Shown here one piece after another: positions 23,794-32,749 of a DNA stretch of 64,000 bases. How positions within the stretch are numbered: position 1 is the first letter of the stretch; each line of letters opens with the position of its first letter. The notes under the pieces are model-generated. The model searched no databases and had not been told where the DNA came from. It was given only the letters and a program-made list of their open reading frames with translations. The translations under genes were made by a program, and so were the position numbers. Source of the DNA: Deltaproteobacteria bacterium (lineage in GTDB: Bacteria; Myxococcota_A; Polyangia; Polyangiales; JADJMO01); assembly GCA_025363655.1 (NCBI GenBank), contig JANYDK010000134.1, positions 44,459 to 108,458 of the forward strand. The letters are read 5' to 3'.

Positions 23794-25707
23794 TCAGCGC
23801 TTGGCGGCGGTCTTTGCCGGCGTGCTGGGCGTCAGCGGGCTCGCGCCCCCCGTCAGCCAGCCCTTCTCACCCGGGTGAGCGACCCAGGTCACGGGGACCT
23901 TGATCTTCCCCGCCATCACGTGGGCTCCAGGCGCGCCGAGGACGTTGGGAGCAGGGAGCTGCAGCTCTTTCTGTCCCTTGAGCGCCTTGAAGCCAGCCTC
24001 GTCGATCTTGAGGCAGAGGACGCCGTGACCGGCGAGCTGCGACACGAGACCGAGCGGGAGGTTGACCGCGAGGAGCGCACGGAGCTTCGCCAGCGGCGCG
24101 AGACGTGCCGAACGACCGGCGACGAGGCGAACCTCCGACGAGGTCGAGCAGAGCGCAGCCCAGGGCCCGACGACAATCTCCCCGGGAAGCGGCTCCGGGC
24201 CGAGGATCTTCGGACCCGAGGGGAGGCCGTCGCTGCCCTTGAGCGGCGGCCGGAAGCCGGGCTCGTAGATGTTGAGCGTCTCGGCAGTCTTGTATGGTGC
24301 GGCCACCGGCGAAACCGGGACCGTGGGCGGACGCTTGGTGGAGCCCGGCGCATCTCGGCGCTCGCGCACGACGAGTTGATCTTCGGTGGGGAGCTCGCGC
24401 GGGATCTGCACGCGCACAGGGCGCTTGAAGGCACGCGGATCGCCGAGCTGCGAGTGCGCGACGGTGTACGCCAGCGTCTCGGCGCTGACGATGTAGCAGC
24501 CTGGGCCAGGCGCGCAGGGCTCGGCGTCGCAGGTGCGGACCGATGCACCGATGTCGGTCGACGGCGGCGGGTAGAGCTCGCCGTACGTCGTCAGACGATC
24601 GGGCTCGATGAGTCGCGCGCCGGTCGCCAAGAGATCGGTGAGAGCGCCCGTTTTGGCCAGGATTTCCAAGATTTGCCGCGAGGGCGGCGCGATCAAGAAG
24701 TCGAGGCGGGGGCCGATTTTTTTGCTCTTGAGGAGGGTCGCCGCGGCGAGGAAGTCGCGCGCGGTGGCCGTGCCGTCGCCACCGAGGATGACTTGCGCGA
24801 CCGGCTTGCCTGCGACGTCGCGCACGTTGCGGATGACGCCGTTGGGATCGAGGACCAGCGGATCGACCGCGGCGAGGTCGATGGGGATGACCTCCTCGCA
24901 CGGCGCTCCGGCGTCGGGAACGAGGGCGCGGTGCGCCTTCGAGCGACGTTGATCGCGCAGGTAGGCTTCGGTCTTCTCGTCGGAGATGAAGAGCGAGCCG
25001 GTAGCCCCGACGAGCGGTGCGATCGACGCGAGGACGGCGCGCTCGGCGACGGAGAGGAGCTTGGCGCTCGGCCCGGCGAACTCGAGCACGACGGGCGCGC
25101 CAGTGCGCAACTCGACGGCCTTGATGGTCTCTTCGAGGCCCCGGCGCACGAGCTCGTGGAGCACGTCACGCGCGCAGACGAAGGGACGCGTGCGCCCCGA
25201 GAGGAGGATTTGCACGCTCCGCGGGGCGCGAATCATCGCGTAGCCGTCGACGATCGCCTTGGCGAGCTGCGACGACGGCGAGATCAGCGTCAACATGCCG
25301 GTACCGCCGACCGTCGAGAGACGAGGATCGTCGGTGAGCATGAGACGACCCGGCGCGGCGAAGCGCTCGAGGTGCACCGCAGGGGGCACGCCGATGCCGG
25401 CACGGGCGAGCGTGAGCGACTGCGCCGTCGGATCGAACGACGGGTCGTCGAGGACCGGCTCGGCTTCTTCTGGCCTCGGGAAGGCCGTCCCGACGCAGCG
25501 CCCGTCGTAGATGACGGCGGCTTCGAGCTGGGTCTTCTTCAGACCGAGGGCAAAAGCTTCGGCCAGGACGCGCGACGGATTGCGCGTGAGCACGACCTGG
25601 TCGACCTTGGCCTTGATCAGATCGGTCTGCGGGGCCGACTCGTCCGATCGTGACGCAAGGATTTTCTGGGCCATCGTGCGGGGGGGATCCCCGGCTCGCG
25701 CGCGCAT
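23794..25707 (-). CDS. aconitase/IPM-isomerase-fold protein lacking Fe-S ligands (pseudo-enzyme)
   Basis: A 637-aa protein that tracks the aconitase superfamily from its start: MAQKILASRSD with DLIKAKVDQVV, later SVQILLSGRTRPFVCARDVL, FISDEKTEAYLRDQRRS, EEVIPIDLAAVDPLV, and AATLLKSKKIGP before LIAPPSRQI. The active-site elements are lost. The DSHT segment reads LTDDPRLST, the GSCTN segment (near 307) reads GGDGTAT, and the CGPC segment (near 375) reads YGELYPPPST. All three cysteine ligands of the [4Fe-4S] cluster are therefore absent. The C-terminal ~220 residues are diverged. The ATG at 25707 has GGAG at good spacing. Probably non-catalytic. Confidence 0.75.
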   Translation of the reverse strand: MRARAGDPPRTMAQKILASRSDESAPQTDLIKAKVDQVVLTRNPSRVLAEAFALGLKKTQLEAAVIYDGRCVGTAFPRPEEAEPVLDDPSFDPTAQSLTLARAGIGVPPAVHLERFAAPGRLMLTDDPRLSTVGGTGMLTLISPSSQLAKAIVDGYAMIRAPRSVQILLSGRTRPFVCARDVLHELVRRGLEETIKAVELRTGAPVVLEFAGPSAKLLSVAERAVLASIAPLVGATGSLFISDEKTEAYLRDQRRSKAHRALVPDAGAPCEEVIPIDLAAVDPLVLDPNGVIRNVRDVAGKPVAQVILGGDGTATARDFLAAATLLKSKKIGPRLDFLIAPPSRQILEILAKTGALTDLLATGARLIEPDRLTTYGELYPPPSTDIGASVRTCDAEPCAPGPGCYIVSAETLAYTVAHSQLGDPRAFKRPVRVQIPRELPTEDQLVVRERRDAPGSTKRPPTVPVSPVAAPYKTAETLNIYEPGFRPPLKGSDGLPSGPKILGPEPLPGEIVVGPWAALCSTSSEVRLVAGRSARLAPLAKLRALLAVNLPLGLVSQLAGHGVLCLKIDEAGFKALKGQKELQLPAPNVLGAPGAHVMAGKIKVPVTWVAHPGEKGWLTGGASPLTPSTPAKTAAKR

Positions 25708-25916
25708 TCCTGCTCTCCGCCCTTGTCCTGTGGTGATGAGTCCCGGAAAGCCGAAAGATCTCGGCCCAGGCCGGCGGACCGTATCAACCCGCAACTCACC
25801 CGGTCAAGGAGGATTGACGCGCCGAGGGCGCGGGGTTTTCGGCGCGGTCGCTGGCAAAGGGCGGAAGAGATTTCGCCGGATTGCCGAGAAAATCTGGATT
25901 TTCGTCCGCCCCCGCC

Positions 25917-26702
25917 TCAGCCGGCCTTCTTGCGGGCCGAAGCGATGGCCTGGTCGAGCTCGCCTGGCTCGAACCCGACGAGGAGCTTCCCCCCGACGTC
26001 GATGATCGGGATGGAGTGGGTCTTCATCCCCGCCGCCGCCAATTTGTCGGCCATTTCCTCGTTGGCGAGGGGATCGTCGATGTCTTTGTGGACGAAGGGG
26101 ACACCTTTGGACTTCAGGTAGGCCTCCGCTTGATGGCACGGCTGGCACCATTCGGCCCCGTAGATGATGACCGTCAGGGCTCCCTTGGGGTCCGTCGATG
26201 GATCCTTGGCCGCCGTCGGGTCGGCGGTCGGGGCCGGGTTTTGGGCGCCGAGTGCCTTTTTCTTGCGTCGATCTTCGGCTAGGTCGTCGAAGTAGCGGCG
26301 GGGAAAGACGTCGCACTTGTACGTTCCGTCGGCGAGCTTGTTGCGGAGGTCGGCGACGTAGATGTACGGGCCAACGACGCCATCGCCGCTGACGTCGGAC
26401 CAGACCCGGACCGCGTCGCGCGACTCGTAGGGGACGTCGGACACCTTCTGCGCCGTCTTGAAGCCGCCCTCGACCGTGATGTAGCTGAACGTCAGGTCTT
26501 TGGAGTCGTCCTTGATGGACAACGCAGGCAGAGCCGGCGGGTCGGCGGAAATGGCGCCGTTCTGTGGGCGACCCTTTTCGTCGGCGCTGCTGCGACCGCA
26601 GGCGACGAGGCCTGACGACGAGAGCGCGGCGAGCACGACGAAAAGCGTCGACGACGAGAGCGCGACGATGACGACTGAAGAGCTCTTCGACTGCTTACGC
26701 AC
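25917..26702 (-). CDS. lipoprotein with C-terminal glutaredoxin-like domain
   Basis: A 261-aa protein: signal peptide and lipobox (SSGLVACG), about 130 residues of unassigned sequence with SITVEGG-like strands, then a glutaredoxin/thioredoxin-fold domain. That domain has ALTVIIYGAEWCQPCHQAEAYLKS (CQPC active site), VPFVHKDIDD and the cis-Pro loop HSIPIIDVGGKLLVGF. It is probably an extracytoplasmic thiol-disulfide protein. The GTG at 26702 overlaps the stop of the upstream ABC-F gene, with GAAGG before it, so the two are translationally coupled although functionally unrelated. Confidence 0.8.
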   Translation of the reverse strand: MRKQSKSSSVVIVALSSSTLFVVLAALSSSGLVACGRSSADEKGRPQNGAISADPPALPALSIKDDSKDLTFSYITVEGGFKTAQKVSDVPYESRDAVRVWSDVSGDGVVGPYIYVADLRNKLADGTYKCDVFPRRYFDDLAEDRRKKKALGAQNPAPTADPTAAKDPSTDPKGALTVIIYGAEWCQPCHQAEAYLKSKGVPFVHKDIDDPLANEEMADKLAAAGMKTHSIPIIDVGGKLLVGFEPGELDQAIASARKKAG

Positions 26703-28776
26703 GTGCCTTCGCCCCTTCGGTGACCTGCTCGGAGAGCCGGCTCCACTCATCCATCATCGATTCCAACGTACGTGATGACGCTCGTTCGCGCTCGGCCTTC
26801 TCGGCGAGCGCGGCCCAATCGCCCTTGGGGTCGTCGAGGAGCGCGGCGCGGAGGCCCGTCAACTCGACCTCGAGCGAGGCGATGCCCTTCTCGAGCTCCT
26901 CGACGCGGCGCCGTTTCTTCTCGAGATCGCGCACCGCAGCCCGTCGCTCCTCGAAGTCGCGGCGCTTCTGCGCGTCGTCGTTGCTCACGGGTGCCTTCGC
27001 TGGCGGTTTCTCGCTTCGACTGGATTTTGCAGTCGATTTGTCGCTCGTCGTCCAGCCGATGCCGAGCTCGCCACCGAGGGCCTCGACCTCGGCGTCGGCC
27101 GCGGCGGGCACGACCCGTCGTTCGCCGAACTCCTTGAAGCCACCCGGGAGCACCTCGGCGTTGCCGTCGCGCATGACCACGAGGCGCGTGGTCACAGTCT
27201 CGAGGAACTGTCGATCGTGCGAGACGAGGAGGAGCGTCCCGTCGAAGCCCGAGGCGAGAGCCGTCTCGAGGATTTCGCAGGCCGGGATGTCGAGGTGGTT
27301 GGTCGGCTCGTCGAGGAAGAGGAGGTTGCGCGGCTCGAGGAGGAGCTTTGCGAGCGCGAGGCGCGAACGTTCGCCGCCGGAGAAGCCGCCGACCACCCGG
27401 AGCGAGTCGTCGCCGGTGATGCGGAAACGCGCGAGATACTGGCGCGCGCCGTCGTCGTTGAGATCGCCGCGGACGCTGCGGATCTCCTGCACCGCGGTGC
27501 GCTTCGGATCGAGCTCGCCGAGGTGCTGATCGAAGTAGCCCCACTGGAGGTTGGTGCCGCGACGGACGTTGCCGACGTCGAGCTGCGGATCACCCCGGCC
27601 GGCGAGTAGCTTCAGTAGCGTGGATTTTCCCGCGCCGTTGGGCCCGACGATGCCGATGCGATCGCCACGGCGGACGAGGAGATCGAGGCCGGCGAAGAGC
27701 TTGCGCCCTCCCCGCTCGGCGCCGAGGCCGCTCACTTCGATGACGATGTCGCCTGAGCGCGCCGCAGGAGAAAAGCGCACGCGCAGCTTCGACGCCTCGG
27801 CCCAGACGTCTTCCGGTCGCTCGAGCTTGTCGAGTTTGTCGAGCATCTTGCGCCGCGACTGCGCCTGCTTGGTCTTCTGCCCGGCGATGTTCTTGCGGAT
27901 GAAGTCTTCGGTCTTGTCGACGAACGCCTGCTGCCGCTCGACCAATGCCCGCTCGCGCTCGAGCTCTTCCTCGCGTTGGACGACGTAGCGCCCGTAGCTG
28001 ACGGGGAAGGTGCGGAAGCTGCGCGTCCCGAGCTCGGCGGTCTGGTTGGTGACGCGATCGAGGAACCGACGATCGTGCGAGACGACGAGCATCGCGCCGC
28101 GATAGGCGCGCAGGTGCTCTTCGAGCCAGCCGATGGTCTCGATGTCGAGGTGGTTCGTCGGCTCGTCGAGCAGCAGCAAATCAGGCTCGCCGGCGAGCAC
28201 GGTACCGAGGCGAAGACGTCCTCGCTCTCCGCCGCTGAGGCTCCGCACGGGCCTCTCGAGATCGCGCTCGTGGAAGCCGAGCTTGTCGGCGAGGATCTCG
28301 ATCTTTCGTTCGAGATCGTCGCCGTGGGCGAGATGGTAGGCGTCTTCGAGTTGCGCAAGGCGTGCAAGAGCCAGATCGCCGTCTCGACCCTCGGCGGCAG
28401 CTCCGAGCGACTCGCGCGCTTCGTGGAGCTGATGGCGGAGCTTCACGACCTCGGCGAAACCCGAGAGGAAGGCGTCCATCACCGTCGCCTCGCCGCGCTC
28501 CCCGCCGATGTTCATGCCCTCGACGAGCGCTTCGTCGGTCTCGTGCGATTGTCGGTAGTAACCGACGCTGACGTCTTTGCGGCGCACCACCCTGCCCTTG
28601 TCGGGCACGAACTCGCCGCCGAGGAGGCGCAGGAGCGTCGACTTGCCGGCGCCGTTGGGCGCGACGAGCGCGAGACGATCGCCCGTGGAGAGGGAGAAGC
28701 CCACGCCCTCGAACAGCTTGTCGGCACCGAAGCCGAAGCTGAGTTCGTCCACCTGCAGAACGTGCCCAATCGCCAT
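26695..28776 (-). CDS. ABC-F family ATPase (Uup-like)
   Basis: A 693-aa soluble protein with two ABC domains and no membrane part. Domain 1: Walker A APNGAGKSTLL, signature LSGGERGRL, Walker B LLLLDEPTNHLD. Linker with KTKQAQSRRKMLDKL. Domain 2: GPNGAGKSTLL, FSGGERSRL, LLFLDEPTNHLD. The C-terminal ~110 residues are a Lys/Arg/Glu-rich coiled coil of the kind seen in Uup. ABC-F proteins act on ribosomes or on DNA/RNA structures; which applies here cannot be decided. It is divergent from the HD hydrolase gene. Confidence 0.93.
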   Translation of the reverse strand: MAIGHVLQVDELSFGFGADKLFEGVGFSLSTGDRLALVAPNGAGKSTLLRLLGGEFVPDKGRVVRRKDVSVGYYRQSHETDEALVEGMNIGGERGEATVMDAFLSGFAEVVKLRHQLHEARESLGAAAEGRDGDLALARLAQLEDAYHLAHGDDLERKIEILADKLGFHERDLERPVRSLSGGERGRLRLGTVLAGEPDLLLLDEPTNHLDIETIGWLEEHLRAYRGAMLVVSHDRRFLDRVTNQTAELGTRSFRTFPVSYGRYVVQREEELERERALVERQQAFVDKTEDFIRKNIAGQKTKQAQSRRKMLDKLDKLERPEDVWAEASKLRVRFSPAARSGDIVIEVSGLGAERGGRKLFAGLDLLVRRGDRIGIVGPNGAGKSTLLKLLAGRGDPQLDVGNVRRGTNLQWGYFDQHLGELDPKRTAVQEIRSVRGDLNDDGARQYLARFRITGDDSLRVVGGFSGGERSRLALAKLLLEPRNLLFLDEPTNHLDIPACEILETALASGFDGTLLLVSHDRQFLETVTTRLVVMRDGNAEVLPGGFKEFGERRVVPAAADAEVEALGGELGIGWTTSDKSTAKSSRSEKPPAKAPVSNDDAQKRRDFEERRAAVRDLEKKRRRVEELEKGIASLEVELTGLRAALLDDPKGDWAALAEKAERERASSRTLESMMDEWSRLSEQVTEGAKARA

Positions 28777-28801
28777 TTGCTACGCCCCCACTTACCACGA
28801 G

Positions 28802-28830
28802 TTGACCGATCGTTCAGGCTCGTGCATGCT
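28802..28830 (+). promoter_or_regulatory. candidate leaderless promoter of the dGTPase-like gene
   Basis: TTGACC (28802-28807), 17-bp spacer, CATGCT (28825-28830), then six bases to the ATG at 28837. There is no Shine-Dalgarno sequence before that ATG. The geometry equals that of the thrS leader promoter. Confidence 0.5.
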
Positions 28831-28836
28831 GAACGT

Positions 28837-29808
28837 ATGACCAGTATATGTGTCGCGAACGAGAGCCAGGAAGACCGCGTCCGCGAAGACCGCCGCCGCC
28901 TCGTTGCTTCGCGTGCCTTTCGCCGTCTGGCGCACAAGACGCAGGTCATCGCCAATCCCGACAACGATCACCTCGGCACACGCCTCACACACACGCTCGA
29001 GGTCGCGGAGATTGCGCTCTCGCTCTCGCGTGGGCTCGATCCTCGAGGCGAGCTGCTCGATCACCACCTCGTCGAGGTGATTGCGCTCGCGCACGACGTC
29101 GGTCATCCGCCGTTCGGACACGCCGGAGAAGGCGTACTCGCCCGACTCGGCGCCGAAGCGGGCGTGGGCGGGTTTCATCACGCGTCGTTCGGCGTGCGGC
29201 TCCTCTCCGAGCTCGAGCGAGCCGACGACGGCGGCAGCATCGTTCGTTCGAGCTCCGTGCTCGAAGGTGTGTTGGCCCACTCGAAGGGAAAGTCCGGGGC
29301 AGTGTTCGCCTGCGAGTCGCTCGGTCTCCAGCGTCGCAGCTCCGAAGCGCTGGTCGTGCGCGCGGCCGATCTCTACGCCTACGCAAGCAGTGATCTCGAC
29401 GATGCGTTCCGCCTCGGCGTCTTTTCGCGTCACGAGCTTCCGGCGCTCGCCTCGCGCGTTCTCGGAACGACTGGCGCAGCCGTTCGCCGTACGTTGGTCG
29501 AGCGAACGGTGGCAGCCACCCTCGCCTCGCCCGAGCGTGGCGTTCATGTCGACAGTGAGACCGACGAAGCTCTCGCCTCCCTTCGCGCATTTCTCTACGA
29601 GCGCTTCTACGAAGGCGAAGCGACGGTCGCGCAAACCCGCCTCGCCCGCGTGGTGCTGGAGCGTATTTTTCGCGCCTGCGAGCGTGGCCTGGGCGACTTC
29701 TGGCGCCGGCTCGGACGCGCGGAGACGCAGCTGCCGACCTTGCGGGATGGGGTCGAGGCCATCGCTTTGATGACCGATCGCTTCGCCATCGCCTTTTCAG
29801 GCGCCTGA
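28837..29808 (+). CDS. dGTPase-like HD-domain phosphohydrolase
   Basis: A 323-aa protein with the N-terminal dGTPase signature (EDRRRLVASRAFRRLAHKTQV), then THTLEVAEIALSLSRGL and IALAHDVGHPPFGHAGE (HD metal site H...HD). It is shorter than E. coli Dgt (505 aa) and corresponds to the compact dGTPase-like class that removes triphosphate from dNTPs. The C-terminal region is variable in this family. The start is fixed by a stop in the preceding ATG frame. No ribosome binding site, but a candidate promoter sits directly upstream. Confidence 0.88.
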   Translation: MTSICVANESQEDRVREDRRRLVASRAFRRLAHKTQVIANPDNDHLGTRLTHTLEVAEIALSLSRGLDPRGELLDHHLVEVIALAHDVGHPPFGHAGEGVLARLGAEAGVGGFHHASFGVRLLSELERADDGGSIVRSSSVLEGVLAHSKGKSGAVFACESLGLQRRSSEALVVRAADLYAYASSDLDDAFRLGVFSRHELPALASRVLGTTGAAVRRTLVERTVAATLASPERGVHVDSETDEALASLRAFLYERFYEGEATVAQTRLARVVLERIFRACERGLGDFWRRLGRAETQLPTLRDGVEAIALMTDRFAIAFSGA

Positions 29809-29953
29809 GACGACTCCCGACACGGCGCCCGAGAGCAAAACCGGAGACGCGTTTCTCTTTCGCCGTGCCTCTGCTACGAGGGCTCGACAGGTGGAGGCTT
29901 CTGGCCCACCATTGAACGGGTCCGTCAACGCCACGAGGTCACGAGGTCGAGCC

Positions 29954-30154
29954 ATGGGCTTGGGTACCACCGAAATTCTGCTCATCTGCTTTCTCGCGCT
30001 CGTACTCTTCGGCGGGAGCAAGCTCGCCGACATGGGCAAGGGCCTCGGCGAAGGCATCAAGAACTTCAAGAAGGGTCTGCGCGAATCCGATGAAGATTCG
30101 GACGCAGCGAAGGGCCCCGACAAACAGCTCAAGCCGAAGGACTCGAAGTCCTAA
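29954..30154 (+). CDS. tatA: Sec-independent translocase protein TatA/E
   Basis: A 66-aa protein with the TatA layout: a short N-terminus, one membrane helix (TEILLICFLALVLFGGSKLADM), a glycine hinge, an amphipathic helix (KGLGEGIKNFKKGLRESDED) and a charged tail. TatA assembles into the channel for folded twin-arginine substrates. No tatB or tatC is adjacent. A duplicated ACGAGGTC precedes the ATG and supplies two possible GAGG ribosome binding sites. A perfect hairpin terminator follows. Confidence 0.95.
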   Translation: MGLGTTEILLICFLALVLFGGSKLADMGKGLGEGIKNFKKGLRESDEDSDAAKGPDKQLKPKDSKS

Positions 30155-30178
30155 CGAGCGAACGTCATCTCGAAATGC

Positions 30179-30212
30179 CGAAATGCGCGCCCCTGAGCGC
30201 GCATTTCGCATT
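30179..30212. terminator. bidirectional terminator between tatA and the BamB-like gene
   Basis: CGAAATGCGCGC (30179-30190) and GCGCGCATTTCG (30197-30208) form a perfect 12-bp stem with a six-base loop. CATTTTG follows on the plus strand, and the stem ends in AAAT/ATTT pairs that give a U-tract in the other direction too. It sits between two convergent genes. Confidence 0.85.
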
Positions 30213-30232
30213 TTGTGTTCGCTGCTTCGACG

Positions 30233-31555
30233 TCATTTCGACGACGAAGGCGCAGGCAGAGGAGGCAGTTTCGGCGGCGAGACCTCGAGACCGAGCAGGT
30301 ATCCAGCGTTGGTGATGACGAACGCACGATTGCCGAACGCGGCTGCACCGGCAGAGAAGCCCGAGCCCGGGTCGATGCCGTCGATGACCTGACCTTGCAG
30401 CGGATCGAAGAGGAAGAGGCCGAGCTTCGACGACGTCACCATGAGGACTCCACCGACCGCGACCGGCGTGGAGAGCGAACCGCGCGGCGGCTTCTTGCGC
30501 CACTTCACTTCGCCGTTCTTCGGGTCGAGCGCCCAGAGGCCGGTGGTGCCAGAGCCGGCGATGAGGAGCGCTTGGTCTGGGACCTTCACCTTGTTGACGA
30601 CGACGGAGCCGTTCGGTCCCTTCGCCTTCGTCTCTTCGATGTGGCCAGGCTCGCTCCAGTACGTCAGCCACGAGACGCCTTCGGTCTCGGCACGGCGCCA
30701 GATTTGTGCGCCGCCGGTGGCGTCGAGGGCGTAGACGCCGGTGGCGACGCTGGCGACGAAGACGCGATCGCCGTGGACGACCGGCGTCGTGTCGACGTCG
30801 AAGTACTGCTGCTCACCGTCGTCGGTGCTGGCGCCGGTGGTGGCCGTCAGATCGACCTCGGCCCATTTGTCTTTGCCGGTGTCGACGTCGTACGCGGCGA
30901 CCTTGCCCGTGGAGAACGCGGCGTAGACGCGCTCATGATCGACCGAAATTCCTGCATGCCCAGCGATTTCGAGGCCGAGCGCGGGGCTGCGGACGCGCTT
31001 CCACGCGGGGGCGCCGGTCTCGGCGTCGACGGCGAAGACGGCGTCGGCGGCGTTGCAGAAGATGAGCAGCTTCTTCCCGTTCGGTCGCGGAACGACGAGC
31101 GGCTTGCGTTGCACCTCGGCGCCCGTCTTGTAGCGCCACAGCAGCAGGCCGTCGCGTGCACGGACCGCGTAGAGGCCGTCGTCGTCGGAGCCGAAGTAGA
31201 CGATGTCGAGGTCTTCGTCGTAGGTCGGTTCGGAGTTGACGCCGCCTGCAGTCTGGAAGCGCCAGAGCACCGAGCCGTCCCCGGCGCGCAAGGCATAGAG
31301 GCCATGATCGCTGGTGCCGACGAAGATGCGTCCGTGGCGCGTGTCGAGGCCCGGGATCGACTTCTCGAGCGTCGTCTTCACCGTGGTGCCCGGTTCGGCG
31401 ACGAGGAGACGACGGAAGGAGACGTCGATGACCCAACCCGGCCGATGAAGCCACATCGGCTGCTCGGGGTTGACGGGATTCTTGCAGCCGAACGTGCCAG
31501 CAGAGAGCGCGGCGAGCCCCGTCGAGAGCGCGAGCGCGAGCCCGGCCTTGCGCAT
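30233..31555 (-). CDS. BamB-like PQQ beta-propeller lipoprotein
   Basis: A 440-aa lipoprotein (signal peptide, lipobox AGTFGC) made of repeated PQQ-type blades such as VFVGTSDHGLYALRAGDGSVLWRF, split by GGVNSEPTYDEDLDIVYFG, and VYALDATGGAQIWRR. BamB is the outer-membrane-assembly factor built this way. The directly upstream gene encodes a YfgM-like membrane TPR protein 13 bp away, the same pairing as yfgM-bamB in enterobacteria, which supports a role in outer-membrane protein assembly. No Der gene follows. Other PQQ-propeller functions remain possible. Confidence 0.75.
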   Translation of the reverse strand: MRKAGLALALSTGLAALSAGTFGCKNPVNPEQPMWLHRPGWVIDVSFRRLLVAEPGTTVKTTLEKSIPGLDTRHGRIFVGTSDHGLYALRAGDGSVLWRFQTAGGVNSEPTYDEDLDIVYFGSDDDGLYAVRARDGLLLWRYKTGAEVQRKPLVVPRPNGKKLLIFCNAADAVFAVDAETGAPAWKRVRSPALGLEIAGHAGISVDHERVYAAFSTGKVAAYDVDTGKDKWAEVDLTATTGASTDDGEQQYFDVDTTPVVHGDRVFVASVATGVYALDATGGAQIWRRAETEGVSWLTYWSEPGHIEETKAKGPNGSVVVNKVKVPDQALLIAGSGTTGLWALDPKNGEVKWRKKPPRGSLSTPVAVGGVLMVTSSKLGLFLFDPLQGQVIDGIDPGSGFSAGAAAFGNRAFVITNAGYLLGLEVSPPKLPPLPAPSSSK

Positions 31556-31568
31556 CGAGATCACGAGC

Positions 31569-32624
31569 TCACGGGCCCTTCGGAGGAGGCGCACCACCAC
31601 CCGGCTTGCCCATTCCCTGCGCTTGGATTTGCTTCATCAGCTCTTCCATCTCGGGCGTCATGCCGTCGCCACCCATACCGCCCATGCCGCCCATCCCGCC
31701 CATCGCGCCAGGGGGCTGCTTCGGCACCGAGTTGGGGTCGATCTTGGTCATCAGCTTCTCGATCTGCTCCTTGAGGAAGCGGACCGACATCGCGCCGGGG
31801 ATGTTGACCGCTTCGCGCGCGGTCTTCAGCTTGTTGAGCGCCGCGTCCTTGTCGCCCTTGGCGAGGTCGAGGCGGGCGAGGTGGTAGAAGCCGAGGGGCT
31901 TCGCGTCCTTCGCGTCGACGTTGCTCAGCTCTTCGAAGCTGCGCCGCGCGTCGTCGATGAGGCCTTTGCCCTCGCGCGCATAGCCGATGCCCTCGATGCA
32001 GCGAAGGCGCACGTTGGTGTCGGCGATGGCGAGCGACGAGTTGCGCACCTCGGTGTACGCGTTGAGCGCTTCGTCCCACTCGGCGCGGTCGAGGTGGATG
32101 CCTGCTTCGCCGAGTCGCGCGAGGATGCCAGGGCCGGTGTCGCCGTACTTCGAGCGCGCTTCACCGTAGGCGGCGAGCGCTGCTTTCTGCTTCTCGTCTT
32201 CGTTGGTGAAGAACGTCAGGCGCGCCAGGGTCTCCGGGGTCTCGTCGCCCTTCTTGATGAGCGCCTCTTCGGCCGCGAGGCCCTTCGCCACGAGGACCGA
32301 CGCTTTCTCTTCGCGAGAGCCCTTGTAATAGAGCCAACCGGCGAAGATGCCGCCCGCCGCCGCAAGGGCGAAGACGGTCTGGGCGATCAGCTTCTTGCGC
32401 TTGGAGGCCCACTCCATGACCCTGAGGGTCGTCGCCATCAGCGCGTCGGGATCGCCGCCCTCGCCTTTGGTATCGATCGGCGGCGCTGCCTTGGTCTTCG
32501 GCTTCGCGGCGGTCTCGTTCGAGGCGTCCTTCGACGCGCCTTTCGACGCGCCTTTCGTGGCGCTCTTCGAGGCGAGGGGCTTCTTCGTTTCGTCGGCCAA
32601 GGTCTCCTCCGGGGCGCGCACCAT
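31569..32624 (-). CDS. YfgM-like single-pass membrane TPR protein
   Basis: A 351-aa protein: Lys/Ala-rich cytoplasmic N-terminus with ATKGASKGASKDASN repeats (~75 aa), one membrane helix (KLIAQTVFALAAAGGIFAGWLYY), then a periplasmic helical domain with TPR-like units (LGEAGIHLDRAEWDEALNAY, LGFYHLARLDLAKGDKDAAL). The C-terminus is a Gly/Met-rich tail (MGGMGGMGGMGG) and a Met/Gln region. YfgM interacts with the SecYEG translocon and periplasmic chaperones in E. coli. Position directly before the BamB-like gene supports the assignment. Confidence 0.72.
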   Translation of the reverse strand: MVRAPEETLADETKKPLASKSATKGASKGASKDASNETAAKPKTKAAPPIDTKGEGGDPDALMATTLRVMEWASKRKKLIAQTVFALAAAGGIFAGWLYYKGSREEKASVLVAKGLAAEEALIKKGDETPETLARLTFFTNEDEKQKAALAAYGEARSKYGDTGPGILARLGEAGIHLDRAEWDEALNAYTEVRNSSLAIADTNVRLRCIEGIGYAREGKGLIDDARRSFEELSNVDAKDAKPLGFYHLARLDLAKGDKDAALNKLKTAREAVNIPGAMSVRFLKEQIEKLMTKIDPNSVPKQPPGAMGGMGGMGGMGGDGMTPEMEELMKQIQAQGMGKPGGGAPPPKGP

Positions 32625-32749
32625 AGTTCTTTCGCCGTCGCTTGGACAGGCCTCCTACACCGTCGACATCGGCGTCGCCGATATTGTGCCAATGCAAGGT
32701 CGTCGCAAGCCCGTCGACCGGGCACCGCCGAGCCTGCTACACCTGGAGA

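Noticed and set aside
23026..25653. 875-codon open frame on the plus strand
   Set aside because: Antisense to the aconitase-like gene; no similarity to any family seen.
29954..30154. Complete tat operon
   Set aside because: Only tatA is present; the neighbouring frames show no tatB or tatC features.
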